Shown: positions 13,401 through 25,163, counted from the first letter of the stretch. The stretch is 64,000 bases of DNA from Parelaphostrongylus tenuis (GCA_019055375.1 JAHQIW010007284.1:124001-188000); one strand, 5' to 3'. The notes: generated by a model from the letters alone, not told the origin. Translations and numbers: made by a program.

Positions 13401-16400
13401 AATGTTCAACAATTTTCAACAAATCTAAAATTAGATACAACTAATTTGAGATTGAAAGAAAAATTTAGAGCAGGAAACAAAACGTGAGTTATTCTAATCC
13501 ATATATATATATTATCTATATATATATATATATATATATATCCATTAACACGACTTACCTTCATCGTTGACGGTTCAACAACAGGAACGCCGCTAATACC
13601 ATTATCTATAATCATATCTAAGACATCCATTAGTATCATATCCTGAGTCGCCTGAAAAAAAATATGATGGAAAAATTCTGAGACCTTCTTGGACGCAGAT
13701 CGCTGCGCGAGTAGTTCAACGTATCTTACTGATTTCCAGCAGTGACAAGGTAAAACTGATTTCCAAACTTACATAGTGAATACCCGTATAGATTCCAATT
13801 TTCAGATCAGCCACTCGTTCATACATGTAGTAGGGTCGTGAAAGACAGCAACACTAAAAGGCAAAATAGAGAGATCGCAAGCATATAAGCTGAATCGTTC
13901 TGAGCAAGATGAGAAGAGCAGTTAAAAAAAAAACCTCAGTGCCTTTTAAAAAAGTTAAACTGATATTTTAAACCTCAACTTTAGATATCAGCAAAAAGTC
14001 CTCTGTAAAAAAAAAAACCAACGTGTTTCCATAGATAGTGCAGAATTCTGCGATGTGTCAGTATAAAAGTGCAATTTCCTGTTTGTTGGTCCAGCACTGG
14101 TAATCGATGAATACGATGTTTTGTAAGTAATTCAACTGCACGATATACACTATAAATATGTCAGTTTTTCGAGTGAAAGTAGTACGCCGCATGAAAATTA
14201 CTACGGAAAGACTTTATCTGTGACATTTCTCTGATGATTATTCATGATAAAAGATATCGCTCTAACAGAACTACATCTACAGTCATTCAAATTCGACTGT
14301 TACCAAGATTTAAGTCAACATTTTATCATTGCAAATTCGTTGTTAGTGTAGATAATTTTTGCTTGCAATTGATTTCATACCTGTTTACAATGGAAAGTAC
14401 CATTAGTAAAAGAAAAACAAAGAAAATCAAACTTTATAACAGCTTCATCCCCATTTTAAAGAATATAAAGTCACTAAGACCATATTACAAATAGTCAGAT
14501 TACTGCTTCTCTTTGATTTTAGCATAAAATCGTTCCAATTACAGAAAATTTGTCGCGTGAAGTCAACAATTGTCATTTCATCAAATCTGTACTCGCAGTG
14601 GTCCAAAGAACACTTTTACATACTTTACAGTAAGGAATTTCGAGATCAAAAAAGTTTGTTCGAGCTATGGAAAGAAAATACAGTGATAACTCAAACAATA
14701 TTGAAACATCATAGTTTGCTCCTATTTTTTCACTTTCATTTAACGTGATATCAGATAATTCCATTGGTAAACCGATAACTGATTACAGCGGTAGTTTATC
14801 GAATGTTATGGACAAAGATTGTCTTCTTATTCAACAAAATTTATTTCAAGCAGTAATTGTAGTTACGAATAATGAAATAGCTATTACTGAGAAGAAAATT
14901 GACTAACCTTTCATTTGAATTTATGCTAATAAAACCTCTGTTCATGTCCTGCATTTTTAGTATCTCTGAAATCACCACTACAAAAAGTAAATAAGCGAGA
15001 AATAATAAACCTTATCATTACCTTTCCATCGACTAATTGTTACATTCAATATATCCATTGCTTCAAATTCACTGTAACTCAAAGGTTTTTCTTTCGTCTC
15101 TTCACAATTTTTGCGAAATTTCCACAACATCATTAATACCATAGTAAAATCAGTGATCGATAGAACTCCAGTCACTTGCATAGTAGCAGAATCCGCAATA
15201 AGCCCCGTACGAGTTGCTGAAATTCCCTTACTGTTCATCTCGATTTTGAGCATTGTTGTGGTGTTTGCTTTTCTGTTGTTGAAAGTCAATTCAAGAGAAA
15301 TGGAGTGGAACATGATCAACATAAGATCTTCGCATTCGCCACTAGAGCAATAAACGCCAAATTTGATAATATATATGGATTACTGGTAGTCATTCGATAG
15401 CCCTAATCTCGACGATTTCGACGCTAAGATGGTTTTTGAAACGGTTTGTATACTGCGCTGATATAAAAAAAAAACATTTTTAGCACTTAAAGTGGTTAGC
15501 TAGTCGCTTGAACTTTATAGTGTGTCTATTTGACAATGCGAAATTCCAAAAAAAATGTATCTTTAGAACAATGGAACCAAGTCTCTTCTACAGTTCTTAT
15601 ACAAAAAACCTAGACAATTTTTCGGAAACGGGTGGAAATTATAAAACAGGTTACGCTATGCGCAGTAATTTCAACTACCGCCTCGAAAAAGCGCGTCATT
15701 CCAGTATCGCAGGATTTTCTTTGCCTATGCAAAAATTTCTTCCCCTCTCTGGAAAAATCTCAAAGTTTTTTGCAGAAGAATTATAGAGGATACTTTGCCC
15801 TATCGTTCTAGAGGTACAAAACTACTTTTCATATCACTGTGCCAAATAAATCCGATATAAAGTTCAAGAGGCGAGCAAATTACTTCGAGTGCGAATGATT
15901 TTCTTTATCCTCTAACAGCGCTCTACAAAGACCGTTTCAAAAACTAGTCCTAGCATCAGAATTGTCGACATTCGGGCTAGCGAATGACCACCAGTAAGTC
16001 ATGTATATTATTAAACTTGGTGTTTATTACTCTAGTACCAACACTTACGAGAAAACCAAAAAATTGTACGTGCAAAAAAAAAAGCTGTCTCATATACACA
16101 TATATAAACATGTATATATACACATGCATATACATTCATACATATACGTACGTACGCACGTTACAAAGCATACGCAAGTACATGTGTGTACGTATGCGCA
16201 CATATATGTACACGTATATATATATACATATAAATGTATACATATACATATATATGTATACATACATATATGTATACGTAAGTCTATATAGTCGATGTCT
16301 AACGTGGCCTATCTTTTGAAGCACTAATTGGATAAGCTCAGCTCAGTCAAATAGTGAAAACTTTTTTTCATGAAAGTGCATCGCTAAGTGCCATCATTTC

Positions 16401-16804
16401 ACTCGGGCAGAAATCCATTATCTTCTCAATATGAAGACCAAAATCATAAAAACAACTGCTATGGGGATCCTAATCGCCGGGGCTTTCTGAGAACACAACG
16501 ATGGCCACAACGATGGCTCCCAAAAAGCTGATAAAAAAAAAGGTTTGTAAATATTGTGTAAGCACAATAATAGCAAAGTATTGACTATATGCTTCGAAGT
16601 CAAATAAAGCAGAGTTTTGGAAGCCATATATGTCTGATTACCAAATTTAATATTTACTTTGTAACTTACAATTATACAGAAGTCCGTAGAATGCTTTTCG
16701 CACTGATAAATCATCAGTGAAAACGACAACTTTGTTGTTCGAAGACATTGTTTCGTAGCATTGTGAATGCTGGAGAAACTGTGCATAGATCAGATCTGGA
16801 TCGT
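7457..16804 (-). CDS. AMPK gamma subunit (CBS-domain protein), divergent, partial gene model
   Basis: Regulatory gamma subunit of AMP-activated protein kinase, which binds adenine nucleotides through four CBS motifs. Exons, in transcript order: 16670-16804, 15022-15216, 14745-14778 (a 34-bp microexon), 14023-14149, 13773-13853, 13559-13651, 11286-11393, 7457-7576. All junctions are GT-AG and all phases agree, giving about 297 residues against roughly 330 for the compact animal form. Visible motifs: KVVVFTDDLSVRKAF and GVLSITDF (CBS1), HRIHRLPVLD and FILTHRRIL (CBS2), LKIGIYTGIHY, GISGVPVVE and IVDVYTRFDAV (CBS3), EKNVHRIFLVD (CBS4). The ligand-contacting His-Arg pairs of CBS2 and CBS4, the Asp of ITDF and the Arg after the CBS1 strand are kept. 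The CBS3 Arg-Val-Ser becomes Gly-Ile-Ser. The first exon and the terminal VSLSDIL exon were not found. Intron 7 is about 3.7 kb. I infer one of the divergent nematode aakg paralogues; the family assignment is firm, the paralogue is not. Confidence 0.9.
8150..8480 (+). repeat. ~150-bp dispersed repeat, two tandem units
   Basis: The unit carries CTGTAGCAGTGAAAATGAAATTGAG and a GCG-rich TTTTCCTCGGCTAG block; two units lie 150 bp apart (anchors near 8240 and 8390). Confidence 0.65.
8620..8960 (-). repeat. ~150-bp dispersed repeat, opposite orientation
   Basis: TTTCCAGAAACCAAGCACAC and AATCGTCGATATTTAG are complements of the same unit. Confidence 0.55.
9690..10215 (+). repeat. Two tandem copies of a dispersed repeat ending GCTGAATAAA
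   Basis: Copy 1 (9690-9840) and copy 2 (10060-10210) share TTCCA(G/C)...GAACGACAAC and AAGAAGACGAGGACGTCAA, followed by a CGAATAAA or CTGAATAAA end. A minus-strand fragment lies at 30415-30490. The AATAAA could act as a polyadenylation signal. Possibly the 3' end of a retroelement; origin unproven. Confidence 0.55.
11848..12141 (+). mobile_element. tRNA-derived SINE copy (AMPK-gamma intron 6, antisense)
   Basis: Shares the box B region (GGTCGATCC), ACTTGTCTGGGAGGAT and the GCTTTATCGTT tail with the 19.8-kb copy. Strongly diverged. It lies between the 13559 and 11393 exons of the kinase subunit gene. Confidence 0.65.
12673..12786. repeat. TACATA/TATGTA-rich low-complexity tract
   Basis: Irregular alternation of TATACA, TATGTA and TATATA steps; lies in AMPK-gamma intron 6. 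Confidence 0.9.
13500..13542. repeat. (TA)n microsatellite
   Basis: Near-pure TA run 15 bp beyond the donor of the CBS3 exon. Confidence 0.95.
15370..15995. repeat. ~150-bp dispersed repeat copies in AMPK-gamma intron 1
   Basis: AATCTCGACGATTTCGACGC near 15405 in plus orientation and AACAGCGCTCTACAAAGACC near 15915 in minus orientation bracket the region. Confidence 0.5.
16090..16285. repeat. Purine-pyrimidine alternating tract
   Basis: About 195 bp of mainly alternating TACATA, TACGTA and TGTGCG-like steps within AMPK-gamma intron 1. Such tracts can adopt Z-DNA or cruciform structure. Confidence 0.9.
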
Positions 16805-19757
16805 CTGAAAACTTCAGTTAAAGACATTTTCTAAAAATCCTGCACATATTGCATCAGATGTTACCTACTTTATGTCACTTTCTACAGATGACATTTTTTG
16901 TGGACTACTTGGTACACGAAAGTGAACAAGGTTACGTCTTCCATGAATGCTTGTTCATGGGAATAGTGGATAGGACAAAGCTTCTTCTACAGGTTTTCAT
17001 ATCCTAGCATTTCTTTTCTTTGAAATCTTTCCTCGCATCCGTCATCCTACGAAAATCCCTAGATTTTTCGTATTTAATGCCTACTGCCTCCGATTATTTA
17101 GTTTCTTTTCTCAAAGTTGTTCAATTCTGGTAAAGTCGACCATACCTGGAAATCTGGCTCAACCAGGGCGCTTTTAGACCTTCATTACAGACATTTGTTA
17201 GGATTTATAGATTCCAGGTAACTAGGTGATCTTCGAAAACTTTGTCCTTTACATATTCATGCACGAAAAGAAGATCGTATCGTATCACTTTTATTTTTCG
17301 TAGAACTGCCTTAGTATTTTGAGAAGCACTGACTGCGAGTTGAGCAAATCAGAAACTTCTATGTAATGTAATAGCATTTTTAAGCCTTTCAAAGGTCTGG
17401 TATAGCACATGGAGTGCTAGACGCACGTTCCGGCTATAAGTTAAACCTCATCATTAGCACACGGTTATCGGTTCAACCTAGCCTATAGATATAAGGGTAT
17501 AGACGCCGAGCATATTACACTGCACGTCAAGAAAAAAGATGACCTGACATTGCAGTGACAGTTGATTGCTCGATGATTAGTAGAACAAATATAGCGATAC
17601 GGTTCATTTCCGTTCCTATCACAGAATTAGAAACAGATCATTTTCGTTAGGCTAGAATTCTTCGTAAGATTGTTAATAATCATTTGAAAGCTTAAATCTC
17701 TGGTTAGCCCAGTAAGTGGCCATTTTCGAAAAGATGCTTTTAATGAATTTCAAAATAAAAATTATCTTTTACATTCGTCGCGCGATTCAGCTATTACTTC
17801 GTTGGAAGCGAGAAAAGTACATGAACGTGTAGAGAAAATCTTGTAGTATCGGTGCCAAACGTTTTTACTTAGTTTTTCTTCGAAACGAAGAAACAACTCC
17901 TAAGTAAATAATGAAAATCTTAATTCACATGTGTATAGCACAGGCAACATCGACCGATCGCCGTGTTAAATCGCGGCAACCGCCTCTAACCCCACCCTAC
18001 AGCCCGTGAATTCGCCAAGAACACATGCTAGGGCGTGTGAATCAATCTTATTTCCCCCGCTGCACTGCAGAGAAACGATCTTTGTAGAAAACAAGCTTAG
18101 AGTTGAGATCGCTAAGGCCTTCCGCTATCAAATAATTACTAAAGTAGTCTAAAAAGCTCTACACTACGGAAATATGTGCCTGTGAAACACAAACGTTTTG
18201 CTTTCGCTGAAGTGTTACAAAAAGATCCTTTCATTATTATTTGAGCCAACTCAAAAATCTCAATTATCCTGTTACAAGAAGCCTTTTTCAAAAAATGGCT
18301 ACATATCGCAGTAGTCAGATATTTAAGCTTTCGAAAAATTACTAAGACTCTTATGGAAAGTTCTTGTCCAACGAAAGCGAGCTGTTTCTATTTCTGAGCT
18401 ACCAAACGGAAAAGTAGCAGCAATACCTTTCTATTTGGCTGATTTTGAGACCTCGCTCAAAATTATATATATAATCTGTAAGAAACACAGGAAGTAAGAA
18501 AGTTTTTTCAACCTGAAACATAACTCAACTCATAGAAAAATTTATTTCTAACTAAAGTTTGATAATGCCAATCTGCATGGTGCCGCATTTACGCATATTT
18601 TTTTCTTACACTACCAGCGGATCTAATATAGTAGACGAATTGTCCTCTTAAACACGACACCAGCTCTCTTCGTACCTTTCATTTTATAGTTCAATGTTTC
18701 TGTATACGTTGATTATGAAATTCCGTGTTTTTACTCTCTGAATTTCCTCTAAATTCTTCCATACACTGTACATCGGCTCAGACAAATATAGGACATCTCT
18801 TTGTGGTGAAAAAATAACTCATCCAAAACACTACCACGGTGTTCTTCACGCGCCAATCGGTTTCCCAGTTGGATAAGTATTAGTCAACAAATTTTTGTAT
18901 CCGACCATTTCACACGATAGACATGATTTATTACAAAAATCAAATGTAAGACAACAATCGACATTTTTCAATAAACGACGTGACATCAAATATTATGCGG
19001 ATAACAGCACTAAATGCGTTCGACTCGTTTCCTTTTTCGATTCACGCAGGAGTCATTGGATATGCTAGGTGTTCGCAGATCTTCATCATGAACACATTCT
19101 AGTTTTATATATCGTAGAAGACGAGGAGATTCTGAGCAGTCTAGTTACAATATCTGGTCTTTCAGATGGAAGCGAAAGAGGGATCGGTAGGATCAATGAA
19201 AGATGTAACCAGAGTGATGTGCATGCTAAAAAGACACCATACCTCCATGCTATCCTCACGCTGCGAAAAAATCCCACAACAGGTCAACCGACCGCAATAT
19301 AATTCCGATGTCAAGGAATTGATACTAGACTTGTCCAGAACCGTCTGGTTCATCTAAATCTATGACACATAACGATTGGTTGTGATGAAGATCTAGGAGC
19401 GCGCTCGTCCGGCCAGGATTTGAGGAATGTCGACACCACCAGAATTGAACGACTTTAATAAAGAAGAGCGAAAATTCTCAAGCAGTAGTCGATTAAATTC
19501 ACAAAATCTGAAGATCTTAGTAGGGTGACAGATGCAAGGATAGCAGTCAAGGAGGGAAATGTTACAAAAAAGAAGGAAAAACATCCAACTATTGGCATAA
19601 TTCACTTCTATACGCAGCGATTTTCAGGCTAAATCTGGGAGTTTGAAAGACCTATAGAAGCAACTTTGTCTCAGCACTTCAAGGATCTATACAAATTTTT
19701 TCTTCATAACTTTCTTTCTTTACGTCTATTATTTATTATGTGCTTCTTATACATTTA
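16805..19757. other. No supported gene apart from one hammerhead-like motif
   Basis: Expected to hold the 5' exon(s) of the AMPK-gamma gene; none was identified. Around 19.07-19.60 kb, overlapping frames on both strands have a slightly coding composition but no domain. Confidence 0.5.
17403..17466 (-). ncRNA. Degenerate hammerhead-like motif
   Basis: On the minus strand stem I pairs GUGCUA with UAGCAC, stem II pairs GGUU with AGCC, and stem III is ACGUGCGU with cleavage triplet GUC. Core defects: AUGAUGAG in place of CUGAUGAG, and GGAAC in place of GAAAC. The stem I sequence differs from its relatives but pairs perfectly. Confidence 0.5.
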
Positions 19758-19759
19758 AC

Positions 19760-19798
<39 letters not shown>

Positions 19799-19811
19799 TA
19801 TATACTTAGAT
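19758..19811. repeat. (TA)n microsatellite, left of a SINE
   Basis: TA run directly before the 19.83-kb SINE. Confidence 0.95.
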
Positions 19812-19828
19812 ATATATGCATATACAGA

Positions 19829-20130
19829 GCGCATGTGGCGCAGTGCTTAGAGGTGCCCTGCGTCGCACACGAGATCAATGGTTCGATCTCGCGCTCATGG
19901 CTCACCAAGCCATCCATCCCTCCGGGGTCGGTAAATTGGTACCAGGCAGGTCTCAGACTTGTCTGGGAGGATAAGCAGCACTGACTCGGTTCAGCGGGAG
20001 GCCACCGCGAGTCATTGTAAAGGCCAGATGTGCATTCAATCACCTCAAACGAAGTTAAAAATTGAAGTCGAATGCATGGCGCATCCCTCAGGGACTGATC
20101 AACGCCGAGAGCTTTAGCTTTATCCTTTTA
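19829..20130 (+). mobile_element. tRNA-derived SINE, best-preserved copy
   Basis: Box A-like GGCGCAGTGCTTAGAGG and box B-like GGTTCGATCTC stand in correct spacing for an internal pol III promoter; the body and the GCTTTATCCTTTTA end are intact. It is flanked on both sides by (TA)n runs, as if inserted into a TA microsatellite, so the target duplication cannot be read. Confidence 0.85.
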
Positions 20131-20136
20131 TATGCA

Positions 20137-20152
20137 TATTAGTTAATACATA

Positions 20153-20195
<43 letters not shown>

Positions 20196-20211
20196 GTATA
20201 TATATATATAG
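20137..20211. repeat. (TA)n microsatellite, right of a SINE
   Basis: TA run directly after the SINE; the two runs are probably one array split by insertion, or the SINE tail seeded the second. Confidence 0.95.
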
Positions 20212-20444
20212 CCGCCCAAAGTGTTGTCTTCACCTTAATATCTAATCAAAATTCAAGTCATAAAAACTGAAACTGGATTCAAGGCTTTAGACCCAAGCGA
20301 GACAACCGCAAACATAGACGATATTCTACGATACACTATCGCAGTCTGCATAACGAAACTTCTTTTTATTCACTCGCTTTGCAGTTCGGACTCATTGCAG
20401 AGAAAAAAGGCTCCAAAGTGTCAAAGTTGAGAGCTCAATTGGAG

Positions 20445-20590
20445 CAGAGACGTCTTTTCACCCACCACAATGACAACATCTTTGTGACGGGTACTCTCAT
20501 CATCAGTATTAGTCCCCTGCCGACGAAACAAAATTGCCCAACATTTTATGGATAATTGGGTGCAGAGCAGGTCTTGAAAAGACGTCTTAG
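20445..20590. repeat. Inverted repeat
   Basis: AGACGTCTTTTCA (20448-20460) is repeated inverted as TGAAAAGACGTCT (20575-20587); the interior is not otherwise structured. Confidence 0.7.
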
Positions 20591-20599
20591 TTGAAAAAC

Positions 20600-22500
20600 T
20601 ATCGATCGAATACAAGAATTAGATTAGGAAATTTGTTTTAGACAAAATAAATGACCGCAAATAGAAACTGATCTTACTCAGCGTCGGCAGACACGCTACT
20701 TTCGCATGAGTGAAAGTGCACCAACGTCGAATCCTATACATATATTGTTTGAACTACAACAGTTGCAATCTCCGGACCTTCGTAAGATAAAACTCGTTCT
20801 ATCATATCATAATGAAGCTGCTTTTTAAACGCCACAAACTTGAATCTACTCGTCGAAATCACTATTTTGAGCTTGTAGACGACTAAAAATAATTTAACAA
20901 CAGGGTTGAAGTCCAAGGCTGCAGAGCGTGGCTGAGAAAGTACGCGATTTTGAATAAGTTTTCCACTCGATAGAAAAGCTGATTTAATCCTCTGAAGATC
21001 GCGTGTGTAGATTTGAACACACCATTATTTAAAGGCCTTTTACGTCGCACAAAGCTACTTTACTAGACTTTGCCTTGCAGCACGAGGAGAGGATTACGTT
21101 TCCCACTCGAAGTAATTGGCCCGTCGCTTGATCTTCGTAGAGGGATTAATGGTAATTGAAAAAAGATCAATGTAATACGCATAAAGAACGACATAACGAA
21201 ATTTGAACAACTGCATAGAAGGCCTAACTTCTAAACATCACGTGCAGTGCGCAGTATCATATTAAGAACTAGCGTTTTTTCTTCACATGTGAGCTATATA
21301 AATATGCACCAAAAACATCGAACAGCATATAGGGAAACATAGAGCATAAAAAGGAATAAGAGAAACCTAAAAATTCTCAGGAGACAAAGGAGAAAACCCT
21401 AATTGAAAGACGAAAATCGCATCGCGCGCACTGATTTCAACTGTGGTCCCAAGAGGGTTAAGTACAATCGACTAAGGAATTTCCTGTGAAAGGGTTGAAA
21501 TGTTGGGCGAATGAAGGAATTCTTCATTATAACATCAAGTTGGCTCAATCACTAAAGAAAATACTCAATTTTTGCGGCTCAAAAAATAAGATACTTTGGA
21601 GAAATCGTGTATAATTATATAAATAAATATAAATGTATAAATATATACATATATATAAGCTCAGCGATAAGACATAATTTGTTCTAGAGCTCTATCTGAT
21701 TCAAAACTCCTCAAGTACTCAAGTTTTCCGGAATTTACTGGTAATCTGAAAAAATCAGCAAACACTGAACCTACAAGTAAGCAAAGCATGCGAATGTTCG
21801 ATGTCATTACTTTGAAAACATGAAAAAAAGGTGTATGAGAACAGTTAGAAATCCTCTGCGTATTTTCGAATAACAGCATCGCATTTGACAAATTCCATGA
21901 GCAATTAGACTTCACCACTGCGAGCAAAGTTTTAGTTCATAACATTTTTGCCCTAGGGCTTAATAAAATTTCATAAGAAAGAGGCAAAGTAGGGAAAAGA
22001 GAAAGAAGAAAAAATAATGCAGACCGACCAAAGCAGAACAACTGTCGGATTGTCTGATTAAAGAGTTTATTCGCAAAAAGACATGATGAGTAATCTCAAA
22101 ATGATAAGATCGTACCGACGATAACGTTGGTGAAGGCTTTATACATATAGTCGAATGCACACGTTTGTCGTAACAGTAGTTCACTTGTACTTCGTTGAAT
22201 ATTTGACAGGATACTCGATAAATATACTCCTACAAATGAATAGTTTACTTTGCGTTAGATCTTGAGAATAAGCATCTGAAGATATGAAAAAAAAAATCTA
22301 GGAGCACGCCTATTGCAGTAACCTTAATTATTACCTTCCAAAGAAGCCAGATAATGAACAATAGAGGGAAGGAAAATCCCGTAGTATGAATAGGATTATG
22401 GCAGGCTTGTTTTTGAAACCTATAAATAGAAAGGACTTCTAGAATTATCCAAACCTTAACACTCTAAGGAATACGTGCAGCAAACATGGTGCACTAACCT
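20600..22500. other. No feature recognised
   Basis: Short frames only. Scattered similarity to the ~150-bp repeat near 21.03-21.13 kb. Confidence 0.45.
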
Positions 22501-22990
22501 CTTTGTGATTTTTCAGTCGGAAACAGATTTATTAGTAAACTTTCAGCATACGTTTGATAGCCGAAAAAATTACGATTTCGAGCCGAGAATTGGTTCCTAA
22601 AAAAGCTTTTTTGGTGCGCTGTAGGAACGAAGAGAAAATTACGCCCACATCGCTAGGGTCTGTGCCTGGCATTTCACCAAACTTTCAAAAATGAATTCAC
22701 AGTCACTCGATAGCATATGATCGTTGACTATCAAAATAGATCTGAGATTCAAAACGGTCCTCATAGGCACTGCAATATAAAAAAAACATTAGGTTCCGAA
22801 ATCGATGAGCTTAGTCCGTTGCTTGAACTTCGTAGCGTGTTTCCTTGATAATTCGAATTGAGAAAAAGGCAAGATTTTCGGAACGATACACCGAAGTACT
22901 TTTTACAACAAAGAAACTTGAAAATTTTTCCCGGAACGAACAAAGTTTTCTAAATAATAACGAAAACCGCGTCCTTTCGGTGCAGTAGTT
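22500..22990. repeat. Diverged copies of the ~150-bp repeat
   Basis: Blocks such as AAGCTTTTTTGGTGCGCTGTAGG and TCCGTTGCTTGAACTTCGTAG match units at 15.5 and 21.1 kb. Confidence 0.45.
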
Positions 22991-23132
22991 AAAATCGTTA
23001 CGAGCTGCGCGATTCGAGAAAGCGCAGTTTTCGTTACTTATTTGGAATTTTTCTCATATTGCGAAAACACTTTCACACTTTTACAATATCTCAATACAGC
23101 ACGATTTCCTCTACAAGCTGATGCGCTCTTGA

Positions 23133-23134
<2 letters not shown>

Positions 23135-23164
<30 letters not shown>
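23135..23164. repeat. (TA)n microsatellite
   Basis: Short pure TA run 36 bp before the telomere-like array. Confidence 0.95.
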
Positions 23165-23166
<2 letters not shown>

Positions 23167-23199
23167 AGATGTCAGTGTAAGGTTGTGGTCCAATTAATT

Positions 23200-23385
23200 G
23201 CCTAAGGCCAAGCTCAAGCCGAAGCCTAAGCCTAAGCCAAAGTTTAAGCCTAAGCCCAAACCGAAGAATAAGTTTAAACACAAGCCTAAACCGAAGCCTA
23301 AGCCCAAGCCTAAGCCTACGCCTATGTCTATGTCTACGCCTACGCCCACGCCTAAGCCTAAGTCTATGCCTCAGTCTAAGCCTCT
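23200..23385 (-). repeat. Degenerate interstitial telomeric array (TTAGGC)n
   Basis: 31 consecutive hexamers in strict 6-bp phase, 9 of them exact GCCTAA (TTAGGC on the minus strand). The rest are one- or two-base variants such as GCCCAA, ACCGAA, GCCTAC and GTCTAT. The variant GCCTAC/GTCTAT units cluster in the right half, showing local spread of variants. TTAGGC is the nematode telomere repeat. The open reading frame of Lys-Pro repeats here is a by-product of the 6-bp period. Confidence 0.8.
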
Positions 23386-23419
23386 TGTAGCTTCTTATTT
23401 AAATCAGCTTGGAAAATAG

Positions 23420-23622
23420 TGAAATTGATGGGACCACACTCTTCACAAGGGCCACATCTCTACGTACGAATACAGAGGCCGCTTCCCACCCCTCCAACAC
23501 TCTCCGATAATCAAGAAAGAACACCCTATGGAACGCCACAGCTAGGCTATCCTCGAGATTACACGGAGACTGACTCGCTCAACCATTACTCTACGCCGTT
23601 CAAGAAGAAGACCAATAAATAA
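23420..23622 (+). CDS. Candidate C-terminal exon, unrecognised
   Basis: After a possible acceptor (GGAAAATAG) the frame reads KLMGPHSSQGPHLYVRIQRP, then PTPPTLSDNQERTPYGTPQL, and ends STPFKKKTNK-stop. It is Pro/Thr/Tyr-rich, hydrophilic and ends in a Lys cluster, like a cytoplasmic tail. Codon use looks coding. It directly follows the telomere-like array. Product unknown. Confidence 0.35.
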
Positions 23623-23965
23623 TTCAACGGTAGAAGTACTAAAACTCGCACAGTGGAAAAAAACACACCGTAAAGACGGATGAAAATAAAGTGATGAAGA
23701 AAAGTATGTGCGAAGAAAAGTCTAGGAGTGATATGCAATTTTCTTTTCGCTCTTACAGCACCCTATAAGAACTCTTCTAACACTCAAAATCAGTTTCAAA
23801 ATCGTCAAGATTTACGCTATCAAACAGCTATGAAATGGTTGGTGAAAAGCCATCCAAAAGCTCAATGTGAGCAAAAAAATGCGCGCCACAGGTGAAACGT
23901 AGTCTTATTTTCGCTGCTAGAATGCGCATAGTACACTAAGAAAGCGTTTTCGGAAATCCATTTGA

Positions 23966-24270
23966 AAGGATAAAGAATGAAACTCTCGGCGTTGATCAAT
24001 CCCTGAGGGATGTGCCTTGCACTTGCCCTCAATTTTTGACTTCGTTTGAAGCGACTGAATAGATATCTGGCCTTTACAATGAATAACTCGCGGCGACCTC
24101 CCGCTATACCGAGTCAGTGCTGATTATCCTCCCAGGTCCGGGACCAGTCTCATCTCAATTTACCAACAGCGGAGGGATGGACGGCTTAATGAGCGATGAG
24201 TGCGAGATCGAACGATCGACTTTGGCTGCAACGCAGAGCGCTTCTAACCACAGCTCCACACGCACCCCTT
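23966..24270 (-). mobile_element. tRNA-derived SINE copy
   Basis: Minus-strand copy starting from AAAGGATAAAG and ending in a tRNA-like segment. It lies about 100 bp from a second copy in the same orientation. Confidence 0.8.
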
Positions 24271-24370
24271 CAGAAAATCTACTGCTCGAATATCGAATGA
24301 TTCCTCAAGAATTGATTACCAGGCATATTGAAATTTGAGTTGTGGTCCTAAGGAAACACTCGAAACGAAA

Positions 24371-24678
24371 GATAAAAGGATAAAGGATAAAGCTCTCGGC
24401 GTTGATCAATCCCTGAGGGATGCGCCATGCATTCGACTTCAATTTTTAACTTCGTTTGAGGTGATTGAATGCACATCTGGCCTTTACAATGACTCGCGGT
24501 GGCCTCACGCTGAACCGAGTCAGTGCTGCTTATCCTCACAGACAAGTCTGAGACCTGTCTGGTACCAGTTTACCGACCCCGGAGGGATGGATGGCTTGGT
24601 GAGCCATGAGCGCAAGATCGAACCAGTGACCTCGTGCGCGACGCAGGGCACCTCTAACCACTGCGCCACATGCGCCAC
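24371..24678 (-). mobile_element. tRNA-derived SINE copy with target-site duplication
   Basis: Well-preserved minus-strand copy. The 8-bp sequence AAACGAAA lies on both sides (24363-24370 and 24679-24686), as expected of a target-site duplication from LINE-driven insertion. The interrupted sequence (GGAAACACTCGAAAC.../...CAGCCAAGA) matches repeats beside the PLE remnant at 36.4-36.8 kb. Confidence 0.85.
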
Positions 24679-25163
24679 AAACGAAACATATGATATATTA
24701 TATATATCAGCCAAGAACAATCGAGTGTACAACGCCTGCAACAGCCCTCTTTAATAGACCACTGACATGCGTGGCTCAAAAAATGACTGCCAGGCATATG
24801 ACTAAAAGTCTCGAAGATAAAAAGCTTTCTCCAGCGAAAGAGGCTCGGTTCCGAAGAGGTTGAAACAGACGTCCGTAGAGGCGAATGAGCCATACAGCAC
24901 ATACGCAAATAACATGAAGAATTTTCGACAGCAAAGTGCAATAAATCGAATTACAACACTCATAATTTTCAAGTGCAACAATTATTTACTTCTAATTGCA
25001 CGTCCTTTACACGACGCGTAAAAAAAAGAACCAAGACACCAAAGATCAAAGTCCACGAAAGAAGACTTTTTTCGAGGATAATTTCAATTAAACACGTTAA
25101 AAACATACCAAATGGCGTATGATAACAGATGTCAACATTTAGTAAACAATTATCACTTAAGCG

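Noticed and set aside
20455..20525. Additional hammerhead (minus strand)
   Set aside because: Has CUGAUGA, but no GAAA box follows the possible stem II and no stem III/I arrangement fits.
23198..23419. Lys-Pro repeat open reading frame
   Set aside because: It is explained by the 6-bp period of the degenerate telomere array; no start context or domain.
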